A stretch of DNA of 64,000 nucleotides from Rugalucina vietnamica (GCA_964017185.1 OZ024869.1:70216315-70280314); one strand, 5' to 3'; shown: positions 20,601 through 32,966, counted from the first letter of the stretch. The notes: generated by a model from the letters alone, not told the origin. Numbers and translations are program-made.

Positions 20601-21432
20601 CGTTCTCATTTAAATTTCATTTCAATAACGTTTTGTTTCTTCTGTATACGCGACCCATTCAAAGATGACAAATTTAAGCTCTTTACTCTTGTTGTCCTCG
20701 TATGGTTCTCGTATACCTTCAAACAAATTTAAAAATGTATGCTATTGAAACGACAATGTCAGTTGCAGAGCTCTGTGTTTGGTACAGTGTAATAATTAAA
20801 ATAACTTTGACCGTATTCAACGCAGCAAGAAAGTACATGTCTTTGTTTGTTTCCTTGTGTTTTTTTTTCCTCTTTTATCAACTTTCAACATTTTTTTTTC
20901 AACTTTACGAGTATTTTGTAATCAATTTTGGAATATAAATCAGGAAAACTCCAGAATCAACGTCTACTGAAGTACTCAATGTTTCACAGTAATTATAAGA
21001 CTAAATGTGCAAGATTCTTTAGCACTTCAAAAGAAACAAATGATGATGCACGTCTTTTCAAGGAAGCTGCCTCTACGTAGTTGTAAATAAAAATGCGAAA
21101 TAAATAAAGAAGAAGAAATTTGGCAATTATTTTTCTCATCATTTTAAAAAGCGAATAACGAAAGTACGGCATAACTTACTCTTGTCTTTCCCATTTCTCA
21201 GCTTTTGGTCCAGTACTGAGAAGATACTAACTTATTCATCTTATGTTGCTTATTTTATAGATATAGAAAGCGTTTATGCCAACACAACATGTTACCCCAA
21301 ACGAATTAATATGCATATTCAAATGTAAATGTAGACCTATCCAATACCCTAGAAAAGTGACACAATACAAAATACGTGAGCAATTTGTTATATTCTGACC
21401 ATGACCTGATACAAGGATAGATCTGGGCGCTG

Positions 21433-21630
21433 GCCCCGAGTTATAAAACTTTTTTCATGCTGAGCTCAGCTGAGACTAAAAATTATCCTGCAGGATAAAA
21501 TGGCAGGCTTTGGCTCCTTAATCTGAAGTTTCCACAATTTTGGTTATTTCAGTAATTAATAGCATTTTAAATTTCATGCACAGCTGACTTGAGCATGAAA
21601 ACAATTTATATCCTTGAGGCCTGGTCCCGT
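21433..21630. mobile_element. MITE family M4 (GGCCCC / CAGCTGAG ends)
   Basis: About 200 bp. The left end reads CTGGCCCCGAGTTATAAAAC then TTTTTTCATGCTGAGCTCAG. The right end is its diverged complement (catgaaaacaatttata... gaggcctgg). The same ends bracket 36331-37303. Confidence 0.75.
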
Positions 21631-21891
21631 AATCGAATTTAGTTGATACTACTACAGCAGCAGCAGTATCATCATGTATGGTAAAATCGATTTAGAAAAT
21701 TTAGTTTTTTTTTTTTTTTTTTGTTTTTTTTTTACGAATCGATCAGCTGTGATTTATCCTTACGTATTTCCGCCTCTTTTTTGTTTTTGGTTGATACCAG
21801 TCGAATAGATGGCAAATGTCTAATGTCATTTGGATTTGGGGTTTTAATTCAATTGTCCCTTGACGTCACTCGTTGTGTCAAATACTGAACA

Positions 21892-22099
21892 GTTGGAAGT
21901 GCGGTGGCCTATTGGCTGAGCGCCGGACTCAGAATCGAAAAAAGTTGGTTTCGAACCCGGCTTGGGTGCCGTGTCGTTTCCTTGAGAAAGACACAGTAGC
22001 TCCCAAAAGTACTGGTCCATACACAAGAAAGGGTGACTTAATTATTGATTTAAGCCGTAAGCATCAAAACAAACAAACACACAAACTAATAAGCAGTCC

Positions 22100-22154
<55 letters not shown>

Positions 22155-22270
22155 TATGATTCATGCTCCACTACCAGTATACGATTCTATATGTTGTTTT
22201 GCGCTTGTATGTCATGTAATTTGACCAAAGCTTCAAAATAAAAGTTATTGTCTGTCTGTCTGTCTGTCAG
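21892..22270 (+). mobile_element. tRNA-derived SINE (SINE 1)
   Basis: The tRNA-like head has an A box (about 21911-21922, TTGGCTGAGCGC) and a B box (21947-21958, GGTTTCGAACCC) at the normal spacing. It is followed by a body containing a (CT)n run (22101-22147) and a 3' end with AATAAAAGTT and a (TGTC)n tail (22247-22268). Target duplications were not identified. Confidence 0.75.
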
Positions 22271-22282
22271 CAGTACGTGTGC

Positions 22283-22446
22283 AGTTGACGATAAAAGGTG
22301 GTTATGAACTTAGAAAAGGTGTAAACACGTGTTAAAAAGTGCATACAAACTACATCAAGAGTGCATATACACTCGACGATAAAAGGTGCATATGAACTTA
22401 AGAATGTGTAAAAAGTGCATACAAACTACATCAAGAGTGCATATAC
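22283..22446. repeat. About 70-bp tandem repeat, two copies
   Basis: The block with gataaaaggt, gtgtaaa and aaaaagtgcatacaaactac followed by agagtgcatatacac appears twice in a row with small differences. Confidence 0.8.
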
Positions 22447-22681
22447 ACCCTATAGATTCACTGTTCGCCAGAAATCCAGTGGTGTAGCTGTCACCAGTGG
22501 TCGAGCGCATTTTTTCTGGACAAAATTTGCGTGATAGTGGTAAGTATTTTGCATGTTTTCTGGTAATCGGTTTGTTTACGATAGTTTTTGCACATGAATT
22601 CGTGTCGTGTAATGGCAAAATTACCACAAAATATCCACTGGTGACAGCTACACCGCTGGATTTATAGAATCTATAGGGTGA
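22447..22681. mobile_element. TIR MITE (family M7)
   Basis: Inverted ends of about 50 bp: CACCCTATAGATTC...GAAATCCAG and GTGTAGCTGTCACCAGTGG at 22447-22499, and their complements at 22634-22681. The 135-bp centre is non-coding. Confidence 0.85.
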
Positions 22682-23600
22682 TAAGTCCATTATTATTGAA
22701 TTTCCTTCACTGAATAAATCGTCATTCATGTAGGTACCAATAACGTGAAAAGGGTAACCTACAGGAATTCTAGTATAGGATTGACATAAAGACGTGATTT
22801 TGTAAAGTTTAATCAACATGTTAATTTATTTTCCAGGACATATTAACTTTTATACAACGAGTTTATTATTCACCATGACTAAACATATCGGTGTTTAAAA
22901 GTACACCATATCACAGCTGAGAAAACGTGGTATGGAATGGGTGACGCACAATGCAATTCTGCGCGAAGTTGAGATGAAAAATTCGAGTTTTCTCCTGTAA
23001 CCTTTACTCTATTGACTGATAGATAGGTGCAGTCAATGCAGAAATTGAACATTTATTGAATGAAAGTAGCATAAGGAATCAGGTGCGCTTTTGTTTTTTA
23101 GATAACACTGAGAAACCTCGGTGTTAAAATATACATCCAGTTGCTCTGGGGAGTCTATTAAATTATAGAGCACATTAAATTGACTGTTGTATGGCAGTTT
23201 AGAGCGTATTGTTCCGGGGTATGTGCGCTTACCCCGTGAAATTCCATTTAGTTTTAAGAAGCTTATGGCCGATTTGCTTACTGGTTCCGTCCGAATACTA
23301 GTTTGCAATAATTGATTTTTGTCACGTGATTGTCCACCTTGAAATACGCTCCGTCCGTCGATATATCCAAAGCGTTATGGTGCCTCCGACATCACGTTGC
23401 ATCTGTATAACTTTCAAAAATTCACCATCAAATGACTGCTTGTGTTTCGCATAGAAACTGATGCAATGACATAAATACATGTACCTTTAAACCTTCAAAC
23501 TAACTTTCAAAACCTTGCCTCTGATTATGTTTTATTTTGTTTTCGCACCAATTTTTGGTGTGGATGACGATAGGAAAGCTATTTTTATGTAAAAATCGCG
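22682..23600. other. Non-coding, nothing recognised
   Basis: No gene or repeat partner in the window. Confidence 0.5.
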
Positions 23601-23604
23601 ATCT

Positions 23605-23995
23605 TAGTTTGTCCTAAGTTTGTCCTAATAGGACCTGCAAAAATTTTGAAATCGGTCAGCAGATTAAAGTTTTAATGGCCAAAATGAATTTAGAATAGTG
23701 ATTTTGCATAAGGAAGGGAGATAATTCATGATCATGAAAATGGGTTCTTTTCGAAACAATTTACTTGATCATGATGATTTTGTCTCGGGGTAAGTTATTT
23801 GTGTCATTTTATAATGATTTTTTTTTCTTTTTTCTTTTTTCATGAAAATATTTACCACCCTTTCATGAGATTTTTGTAATGAAAATCCATATTTAAAACT
23901 ATTATGACCAGAACATTTTATTTGTCAACCGATTTTTTATGCACATTTTGCGACAAACTAAATACTCATTTATGCAAATAAATTAATTCGCCTAG
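23605..23995 (+). mobile_element. MITE family M5, second copy
   Basis: Inverted relative to 16070-16470 and similar along its whole length. It has TAGTTTGTCCTAAT-type left and GCGACAAACTAAAT-type right ends. Confidence 0.7.
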
Positions 23996-24386
23996 ATGTA
24001 AACAGTTACAAAATATCGACTATATTTGCAAAAACGAATAAAAATGAGTGGAGCTTTTTGTTTGATATGGAATCTTCAAACCTTCTGAAATTATAATCGG
24101 TGTACAGTCGGGGATAGATACTTTCACCAGACATCTTAATTTGTAACTCTACTAACGTTGTAAATAACCACCACAAATGTTACCATAATGTATGCAATCT
24201 ATAACGAATTACTTCATGTAAATTTATGATCATCGTCAAAAGTCTTCAAATTTGGTAGATTTCTGATTAATGATAAGAACTTCAATTTAAAGAATTGCAA
24301 CTTTTGCCAAAACATAGCATTTGCTCGCAGCTTGCTTTAATTTCATACCAAACACGGTGTGTTTATAAATTGTGTAGATAACTAAC

Positions 24387-24623
24387 TGAGCCGCATCGTG
24401 AGAAAACGGGATTATTGCCTATGCGAAAACAAAGGCGCAGATCAGCTTCGCGGTAACCGCGAAGCTGATCAGCGCCTTTGTTTTCGCTACACGGATAGTA
24501 TATTTCCTCTTCTTCTTATATCCGAAATTTCAAGCTTCCAGCTCTTTTCTGAGCTTGTACAGCCCGGTTTGTGTCGGACCTTGTCGGAAACCCCGAAGAC
24601 CGGTTTTCTCGCGTCGCGGCTCT
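24387..24623 (-). mobile_element. MITE family M1, copy 3 (reverse)
   Basis: It carries the palindrome (about 24424-24489, CTTCGCGGTAACCGCGAAG centre) first and the single-copy module second. The ends are decayed (GAGCCGCATCGTGAGAAAAC and CGCGTCGCGGCTC). Confidence 0.88.
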
Positions 24624-25524
24624 TCATGCCAAGGCACTGTACGTTTCAAAATCGAAGTGAGGATTCAGGCCATATAACATTAAGCAATTTGAATTGTGAA
24701 GCTGAAACGGTCTGTCTGTCTGTACATTAGACGGAATGGCCACCATACTGTATTTGCGAAATCGCTTCATATGAATATACACGTATACTGAGTTCTACAG
24801 CCAACGCAACTCGTTGAATAATTTTTTGTAGTTTCAGTCGATTCATTCGAAATTCCGTATATATGTAGCCCAACCACTTTCAAAGACGACCTGTGAATAT
24901 CAGTCTTCAAAGGTTTTTCGTTCACCTACAATCGAATAAAAACTGACAAAGGGATCAGTTTGAAAAATGAAGGAAATCAGCGATTTTGGCTAAACTGTGC
25001 AAATCATCCAATTCATAAACAGCAAAACACAGTGAAAAACATTTTTTTCTATAATTGAAACACACTTTATTCGAAAGGTTGCCAACACCTAATAAAACAT
25101 ATGGTTGGCACCTTATTTACAAAATGATTCTTGCCAATATCTTTAGCTCTGCGTCACTATTTTAAACTTTCCAAATTCCTTGAATCGTACCGTCGGTCCT
25201 GCAGCCATTTTGGATGGTACCGTTTTGGTACAGTTCAGCCAATCGTTGTTCGTATTTCGTTCCAAAGTCGTTACCGGTTGTTCTTTGGAACCAAGCGGTC
25301 ATTCCTGTCCTGTCTTTCGCTGTCCTGTCTTTCGAAGTGAGCAGCTGAAACTTTGCTGCATGAAAATTATCTTCAAGTTGTTAAGATTGAAGATTTTGAC
25401 ATTTCTTCTCGCATTTTACCACACATAAGAACACGACAAAACATTTTCAGACAACACACACGAAGAGCAGAATGACTAGCTCTTTCCCAACAAGGTGGCT
25501 ATCCGACTAAGTTTCAACGGGAAC
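24624..25524. other. Non-coding, nothing recognised
   Basis: No gene, RNA or repeat identified. Confidence 0.5.
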
Positions 25525-25796
25525 GAAAGGCAACGACTTGGCAGCCCCAGTGGTCGAGCGTTTTAGAACGCTGTTTCTTAATCACTCGATCATCTCACCG
25601 CTGTGTCTGGTGTGGGTTCGAGCCTCGCTCTGGCCACATGTGAGACAAGCCAAGTTCTGCTTGCGGGTGTGTCAGGTGTTTTTTTCTCGGGGTTCTCCCG
25701 TTTTCGCCCCACCTACTGATTGGCTCGTCTCATATGAGCTGAAATAATTTTGAAGGGGACGTAAAACTGAATAAAAAAAAAAAAGAAAGGCAACGA
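25525..25796 (+). mobile_element. SINE 2 with 12-bp target-site duplication
   Basis: The body is 25537-25784. It has a tRNA-like head with an A box (TGGTCGAGCGT, from 25551) and a B box (GGTTCGAGCC, 25615-25624), then a stem-loop-like CGGGGTTCTCCCG and an A12 tail. It is flanked by perfect 12-bp direct repeats GAAAGGCAACGA at 25525-25536 and 25785-25796. It is a clean, fairly young insertion made by LINE machinery. Confidence 0.88.
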
Positions 25797-26276
25797 GCAC
25801 GACAGAGAGGCACGCACAATAAACAGTAGTATAATGAAGATAAACCACTTTTCCTGAGACAGCGATTATCGTTTTTACTTGGGACAAGTATGATAAAGAT
25901 GAACCATTTTTCCTTGGACACCGCTTATCGTTTTTACAGGGGACAACGCCGAAAACTTTTTTATCCTGGGGACATCCTCGACTTCATAAAGAAAGAAAAT
26001 CAAATATAATCAAACATACTATTCAACTGGCGAACACATGTAACTAACACTTTTGATGTGATTAAGTTAAAAGGGCGCTTATCCATTAATTTTAAGTTGT
26101 ATACCCACTGCTGAACATACGGTGGTGTCAACTTTGACAATTATATGTAATTTTTGTGTATGTTTGCATTGTTTTTGTTTCATTTAATTTATTTACATTT
26201 TCATTTTTATCCAGTTTTCAGTTACCTGTAAATACATATAGACTCTAAAGAAGGCGAAAGCCGAAAGCGCTCAGTT

Positions 26277-27650
26277 CAAGATACAAGATACAAGATACAA
26301 GAAACTTTATTTAGAGTCGACATTCAAATATACAACAGTGTAACATTAGCCATGGGCTATTTTGTCGACAAACATAGTAAGAATTCTGTACATGTATACA
26401 TATGATAACAAGCATCACAGTTAAAAGAGACATATCACAGTATGCAAAATATATACACAGAGAGCACAATTAGGATAAATAGATAAAAATATCATTTTCT
26501 GTTTTTCTGACTAGATGATACATATACATGGTTATTAAAAATTACAAGACATGAAAATCAGAACTAATGCTGGTGCCTCTCCCTGCTGTACGGGCAGTCC
26601 ACACTAGCACGGGAAAGGCAACAGCATCAGTTTACTATAAAGTGTTACTAGCGCCAGGACACTGTCTTCTATAAAAAGAAGGCATATGCCATGGCGACTA
26701 GTAACAAGATGGAAATATGACCCTTCCCCCACCAATCATTCTCTCTTACCCTAGAGAGAAATAAAAAGCATGCGAAGCTTAGGTCAAAATTAAGCTCCAG
26801 TCGAAAGCGAAAATTAGGCAAGAGATAATGTAGGGTATGAGAAAGGGTTTATATCACATGATATAAAGTTCATCATGTGAGATTGTAAGGAAATTAATAA
26901 CAGTTTAGACTATATAAAATCCAAAGAGATTAGTTTATACAAGAAAACTAACTAGAAAGTAAAAAGATAGTATTGCTGAAATAAAAAAGTTAAGAATATG
27001 AAAGCAAAAAGCAAACTGAAAATGAAAGCAAAATTAAAAAGCAAAACTAAAATAAAGCAAAGCAAACAAGGAGCATAAAGCAAATAAAATTTGAACAAGC
27101 AAAGCATAAATTAAGTTTTGCACATTGAACATTTGCACGATGGCCCACTCCATGTGCTGATCAGCCTCCTGAACTCCTTAAAGTCATCGACTTTCCGTAG
27201 GTTGTTCGGGAGACTGTTCCACACTTGGGCGGCCTCGTAGCAAAAAGTAGATTTACCGTACTTTGTGGTACGAACTCTTGGGACATCTACCAGGTTGTCA
27301 TACCTGAAAGAGTAAGTTGAGTTTTTATAAGATAAAAGATCATGTAAATAAACAGGTGACATTTTATGTACAATCATAAAAGTTTCAATAGCCATTAATC
27401 TTATCCTACTAACATGAAGTGTAGGCATATTCACTTTTTCGAGTAGAGTTTCATATGAGCTATCAAAATCATTAAAAACCAAACGCAGTGCCCTATATTG
27501 CAATTTTTCCATCTTGGCAGAACTTGTTTTCGAGCAAAAATGCCATACAAGGGGACAGTAATTAAAATTAGATCTTATGAAGGATTTGTAAATTAAAATC
27601 TTTGTTTCAGTTGATAGGATTTGTTCTTGCACTGTTAATGGTTTAATCCC
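26277..27650 (-). mobile_element. 5'-truncated non-LTR retrotransposon (LINE)
   Basis: The 3' end lies at the left, with a (TTGTATC)n tail on the minus strand (plus-strand gatacaa units at 26279-26304), typical of CR1/L2-related LINEs that end in short tandem repeats. The coding remnant is 27111-27632 and the 3' UTR is about 830 bp, A-rich on the plus strand near the gene end. Sequence homology stops near 27650, where the frame meets a stop, so the copy is truncated at its 5' end. Confidence 0.8.
27111..27632 (-). pseudogene. LINE reverse transcriptase, C-terminal fragment
   Basis: About 174 residues of the thumb and C-terminal part of a non-LTR RT: IYKSFIRSNFNYCPLVWHFC, EKLQYRALRLVF, SRIRLMAIETF, the VPRVRTTKYGKSTF block, QVWNSLPNNLR, and a Cys-rich end (CKCSMCK). 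These blocks are shared by LINE proteins that are abundant in molluscs and cnidarians. The catalytic palm and the endonuclease are absent because of 5' truncation. The frame has no internal stop, so the insertion is not very old. The upstream open codons begin without a usable ATG. Confidence 0.85.
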
Positions 27651-27684
27651 TTATATATATCTAAAGTAGATAAATAAAAATATA

Positions 27685-27750
27685 CTGAATTGGCGAAGGT
27701 AGGTTTCGAACCCGCAGACTTCGGCTTCTTCGCCTAGCTATACAGTGCCG
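27685..27750 (-). repeat. Possible tRNA-like SINE head fragment
   Basis: On the minus strand a B-box-like GGGTTCGAAACC lies downstream of tagctaggcgaagaagcc, which could be an A-box region. No folded tRNA or SINE tail could be built. Confidence 0.35.
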
Positions 27751-29105
27751 ATTTTATCATTATCGGGTAATTACAAAAATGATTTTCAACGAAAAAGGCA
27801 AATAAGTCTGTGAACATGTTTCATTTCAAAATAGGAAAGAAACTGTCTTTGTAAATTTAATAACGGGGGCATCTAAAGCAAGCAGCAGGGTATGATAGTA
27901 ATCTGGCTTGTCAAAGTTACTGGCTAAACTTTTTCCTCAGAGTATATATATATATATCACAAAATAAACCACGTATGGAATCGAATTATTTGACGTTACC
28001 TTATAAATAAAGGAATGTTTTATTATATTAACGAGACGAAATGATACAAAAATAACAAGAAAATTATAGCATGTTCTTAGAAACATGCTATACGGAGGGG
28101 TTCATAGAAATTTGGAAGTTTAAAATAATATGAGATTGTGATACTGTGTTAAACCGTAATGGTTTCATCACAACGTCTGAAAAATTGTTGACTTGACCTT
28201 TAAAACTTTATTTTAGATTTATTTATCGAAGTGATGAAAAGTGACAAAAATAGCCGACAAAACAAACTCTAGCCTAGTCTAGCCTCGAAGTGCATGGGGC
28301 CCAAGAAAGGGAAATCAATATCGTGCATTGAAACAGTTACGAAAAATGCACCTTCATATACCCATAAGGAGCCTTATTACTTCAAATGATTGACAGAATA
28401 CTGAAAACATATGGAGAGGTCAATACTACGGTTAAACACTTCCCTCCTGAAAAGAACAGTGATCATAGTAATGAGAATAGGGATGGGTCATACCGTCGTT
28501 TCGGCTACTAAAGCCTCATCAGTTTCCCTTCAGATTTGGCAAGATTGAGCCAAAATGAACAACTTCAATTTTGCAAATTTCAACAGGACTGTCTTAACAA
28601 GGACTACAGTATCATCCAAAAGGGGCCAAATATTTTAAACGTATGTTAGAAAATGAATCTTAACCGATAATACATTTCTGACCACTCAGAAAACATCTTG
28701 CGGATCTCAAAAGACCAAAAGGAAGGTATAACCTGCACTTTGGATGATGCACGGGTAGGCGTTTTAAGGCCACCACACGGCACAGCGCTAGCTGCAGTAA
28801 TAGCAAATAAAATAAAAAATGAGATCCTTAAAGACCAATGGGCATATTAATGAGGAAGGGAATGGGTCAATCGCGGTTTCGGATACTAAAGCCGCATCAG
28901 ATTAGGTGATGCTGATAGTTTACAGATAGAGGTTACAAGGATATAGTCAAAGGGTCATTACTAATGGTTGTTTGATATATATTTATTTGCTATCGAGTAA
29001 CAGACTGGCACCAACCCCCATTCCCTATTCATCATTTTGACTTTCTTCTGAACTGGGATGGAAATGCTTTCCCCCTGTTTTCAAGGTTTATGTCCAAATC
29101 GGTCT
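27751..29105. other. Non-coding; short direct repeat at 28483 and 28865
   Basis: No gene recognised. A stretch of about 40 bp (atgggtca...tttcggctactaaagcc...catcag) recurs about 380 bp later with a few changes. Confidence 0.5.
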
Positions 29106-29109
29106 GCGA

Positions 29110-29432
29110 TGTTAATTGCCTTCATAATGGACTCAAACAAACAACAGTAACCAGAATTAGATGTTATAAACCCTGGCATTTAGAGGGGCTAATGGGTTTC
29201 TCCGCTTTAAACAAATATACGTGCTTGTCAGAAGTAATAACAGTTTAAGTACTAAAGCGGCGATCGATCCTCGTTCTCTGTTCTCAGAAACTGTCTTGCC
29301 AAATTTGTTCTCAGGAAATTCAATTATTGAAGAAGCTGGTCAATGGCATGGCTTTTGAGAGTGGTATTTATGACTCCAGTGGGTTATGTATAGGAAATAC
29401 ATTCAGTGAGTTTACCATAACAATACAAGACT
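29110..29432 (+). repeat. Highly conserved island of the duplicated unit, copy 1
   Basis: About 320 bp with roughly a dozen differences from 54728-55052 (about 96%), while the DNA on both sides has diverged much more. It contains agaggggctaatgggtttct and aaagcggcgatcgatcctcg. A weaker match lies near 62070-62160. It is not a reading frame. About 210 bp further on, each copy has a splice-donor-like AG|GTAAGG (29643 and 55325). Confidence 0.7.
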
Positions 29433-30033
29433 CGATTCTGTCTGCGTTTCTCTTCGGTTTGGACAGTGATGAAATGCATTTCACGTGAAAAACTGATTTA
29501 GAATTTGGATAAAGTTCAATGAGCATTTATATTTGGAATATGTGACATTAGATCTACATTGAACATAAAGGCAGAATAGACATTGGTTTGTGCAAACTGT
29601 ATAGAAATTCGCGAACATGGCTGTGAACTTCCAATAAATAATCTAGGTAAGGTTATTTTTTCCTATCTTTCAATGTTACTGATTAATTCCATATTTTCCT
29701 GTACCGAATTTTTGTCATCGTCGACACAAGTATAGTATCTACATGGATGATCAGTCATGACGGTCATGTATTTATTGCAATGTTTGTTTTCTGCTGAAAA
29801 TAGAATGTAATCGTAGTCACAGTTAATTGTACTGATGTAAACAAAGTTAGCATTTTTATGAAACAGTCTGCCCTCATGAAATACTGAAACAATTCTTCAT
29901 GAAGTAAAATTAACATTTAGGACTCTATAAACGCTAAAACGGCTTCTAGTCCGTTAGTGTTTGGTCTGATCGGATATGCATGAAACCAAGAGTACAAAAA
30001 AATTCACGAATTCACTGTCATGGAATCAACATT

Positions 30034-30264
30034 TGAGCCTGTGCGTGAGAAAACCAACAATTTGGGTTCCGACCAGGTCCGACACAAACCGGGCTGCACA
30101 ATCACAGAAGACGGTTAGAGGCTGGAAATTTTGGATTAAGAAAGTAATTGTACTATCCGTGTAGCGAAAACAAAGGCGCTGATCAGCTTCGCAGTTACTG
30201 CAAAGCTGATCTGCGCCTTTGTTTTCGCATATCCAGATTGTTGGTTTTCTCATGCAGCGGCTCA
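30034..30264 (+). mobile_element. MITE family M1, copy 4
   Basis: Same layout as 10718-10953. Compensating-looking changes in the palindrome centre (CTTCGCAGTTACTGCAAAG) keep most of the pairing. Confidence 0.88.
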
Positions 30265-30370
30265 TTTAGATTTAACAGACAAATATCATCATATATGCTC
30301 GTTTCTGTACCGTTGTTTTCTTTTCTTTTTCAAAGTGGCATGCAACGTTGACGTCTAAGCAATCCATTAG

Positions 30371-30797
30371 GAAAACTTTTCCATGCAATAAACAGAGATT
30401 TTTAAAGTTCTAAAAAAATGAAAAATTTCAGCAGAAAAGTTTTGATCTCTCAAATTCTGCGTTTGTCTAGTGAAAAATCAGATGCGATTATACAAATTTT
30501 TAAGCGCAATTATGGTACAAAATGACATATCGGAGATATTGTAACTTTCATACTTATCTGATGCCTTTCATCAACTTATCCCAATAATGAAACCCCTTTT
30601 AAGCCACTACAATGACCCTTTTGATATTTTTCATATTTGCTCAAAACATAGATTGTGGGTGCACGTTAGAACCGCCTTGCCGAGTACCCGCAATCTATGT
30701 TTTGAATCAAAAATATAGGTTTAACCCTGTATACCCCAGTTTTGCTATATAAAAGTGGGGTTTTAGGGGGGTACATATTGCACAGACGTGTTAGCGT
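30371..30797 (+). mobile_element. MITE family M2, copy split by a 172-bp insertion
   Basis: The left end (gaaaacttttccatgcaata) and the right end (cacagacgtgttagcg) are present. The copy is interrupted at 30447-30618 and has a shortened hairpin centre (GTTAGAACCGCCTTGCCGAG). Confidence 0.8.
30447..30618. mobile_element. 172-bp insertion with TTTTGAT duplication
   Basis: It interrupts the M2 copy exactly between two TTTTGAT heptamers (30440-30446 and 30619-30625). Other M2 copies have the site once (about 45058-45066). No inverted ends or tail are visible. Confidence 0.75.
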
Positions 30798-31220
30798 GAT
30801 GTTTTAAGCCTATATACTGAACTATCAACTTATTATGCTATTTTGAAGCTTTGCTGTTTGCAATTTGAATTTTTTACGAAGTTTCTAGACAGTTTTTAAA
30901 TAATGACATATTTATTCAGTGACACACTTATTTATTAGCTTTTTAAAAGGATTCTCTTGAATCGTGAAGTCAGTGCATAAGTCTATTTTCTGAATTTACC
31001 GTCTACCGGTATTCCATGTGAATTGCAATGACTTTTGCCTAAATGTCTGCTATTCCTTTCAACTTCAATGCAATTTAGTTAATACATGATTTGTATTTTC
31101 TGTACTGATTCGAGCGATATTGTTATAACATTGGTTCGATGGCCTCCCAGAAAGGTTTTACAACATATGCGTGGTCTGTCCCAAAAATAGCGTAGACGTT
31201 TGCAATAACTTCAGACTATA

Positions 31221-31522
31221 TGAGCCGCCTCATGGGAAAACCAACAATCTGCATAGGCGAAAACAAAGACGCAGATCAGCTTCGCGGTAACCGCGAAGCT
31301 GATCAGCGCCTTTGTTTTCGCTACTCGGATAGTACAATTACTTTCTTAATCCAAAATTTCCAGCCTCTAACCGTCTTCTGTGATTGTGCAGCCCGGTTTG
31401 TGTCTACTCGTCTACTTAAATCCGAAATTTCAAGCTTCTAGCCTGCTTCTGTGGCTGTACAGGCCGGTTTGTGTCAGACCTGTTCGGAAACCACATTGTT
31501 GGTTTTCCCACGAGGCGGCTCA
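31221..31522 (-). mobile_element. MITE family M1, enlarged copy 5 with duplicated module
   Basis: 302 bp instead of about 236. After the palindrome (about 31258-31323) it carries two successive versions of the internal module (both contain aaatttc...ccggtttgtgtc), which differ from one another and match different M1 copies. Confidence 0.88.
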
Positions 31523-32960
31523 TATATAATGAATCCAATGAAATTTGTATCATTTGACCACACACATGTTGAACTTTTTTGTGCAATAATGGAATGAAAT
31601 CGCTTGACACGTACACTTGTTGTAGCCATAGCGGATCTGTAGATGATCCGGATCAAAATAATTTTCAAAAGAATTTTACAAAAATACAAAAACAAGATTT
31701 TTTAAAACGAACTTGGCCACTTGACTCTTGATTCAACTATGTTTCATTCCATCGGTCAATGATCGTGGATAATGATGTCAACATCGTGTTCATGTCAATG
31801 GTTCCCGGCTCATATACAGAAACACGATGGAAAAAGCTTTCTTTTACACACGGCGGTTCGCCGAATTTCCCAAAAAAATGAAAGGTACTATGTATGTTAT
31901 CTTTCGATATTGGTTGCTAATATTTTCCCCAATTATTTTCTGTCATTTTGACGAAGTTTCCGTCCTAAAATCGAATATTACGACATATTTAATTAGAAAC
32001 TTTGAAATGGTATCATTGTAGTTACTCCGAATCACGTTTAACCGCATACTGTCATTTTATGCTCTCAAAGGTCTTGGATTGTTTGATGTTTGTAACTAAA
32101 GTTATATTTTTACATTCTGGGTGTTTATATTATAAAATTAAGTGTAAACAATGAAATAATCTGCGTTTTTAACAAGCATCATATACTTTTCCGACGTTAT
32201 TCAGATCACCCATAGAAAACCATGTGTTCGGTGGGGGTGGGGTTGAGCAAACATGGCTATGGGAAAATGACGCCGTAAAAGGCACATATTTTGGTCCTCG
32301 GAATATTTCATAAGGTTCACTGTATGACTACATGCAAAGAATTTGAAGAATAAATCCATCGGTGGTGATATGTAGTCCATGATTCGGATTACCTCCAACT
32401 GATCCGCATTGACTTCAATTATGCATATACTTTCACGCTCCAGTGGTCACAGTCGCGTGCTTGATCAAAAATGAAAAGCATTACAGATGATGAGGAACAA
32501 ACTTGGCTTCAAGCTAATACTAAGTTTATCATACTCAAATCATTCATATGCGCATGCACAGCAATTTTCATGAACTTGATCCGGAATGGGTAGAATAATT
32601 GTACATGTAGCTAATTTATATATATTTATTTGAAGTAGTGTAGATGCCTGCGGAGCACGCCAAAATTTCTGCTTTGATATTCAACTTGAGTGGCAAAACT
32701 ATTTCTCTTTAGCTGTTTTCTTTGTTGCACATCAGTTGTGACGTCATCGTTTCAGAAAAAAACTGCGCCAAAGTAAAGATTGGTGACGCGCAAACGTTGA
32801 TTGACAGGTCATATAAAGGTACTAACCCTTTGAGTTGCACGAACTATTACTCTTTAAGTGCTGTCTGATACACAATCTTATTTTTAAAAAGGCTGTGTTG
32901 AACCGTTATGTAGATGTTGACTGCTAGCGTGCAATTGTGGAATTTCTTCGAAATCGTCAT
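31523..32960. other. Non-coding, nothing recognised
   Basis: AT-rich. No gene, RNA or window repeat seen. Confidence 0.5.
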
Positions 32961-32966
32961 TTGCCA

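Noticed and set aside
21903-21968. tRNA gene
   Set aside because: A and B boxes are present, but the sequence continues into a SINE body and tail and does not form a clean acceptor stem.
22355-22819. 154-codon minus-strand reading frame
   Set aside because: It runs through an M7 MITE and a tandem repeat and has no domain or splice support.
30026-31441. Reading frames with ENKGADQLRSN- and EADQRLCFRYTDS-like products
   Set aside because: They are read through the palindrome and module of M1 MITEs, recur wherever M1 occurs, and are not protein genes.
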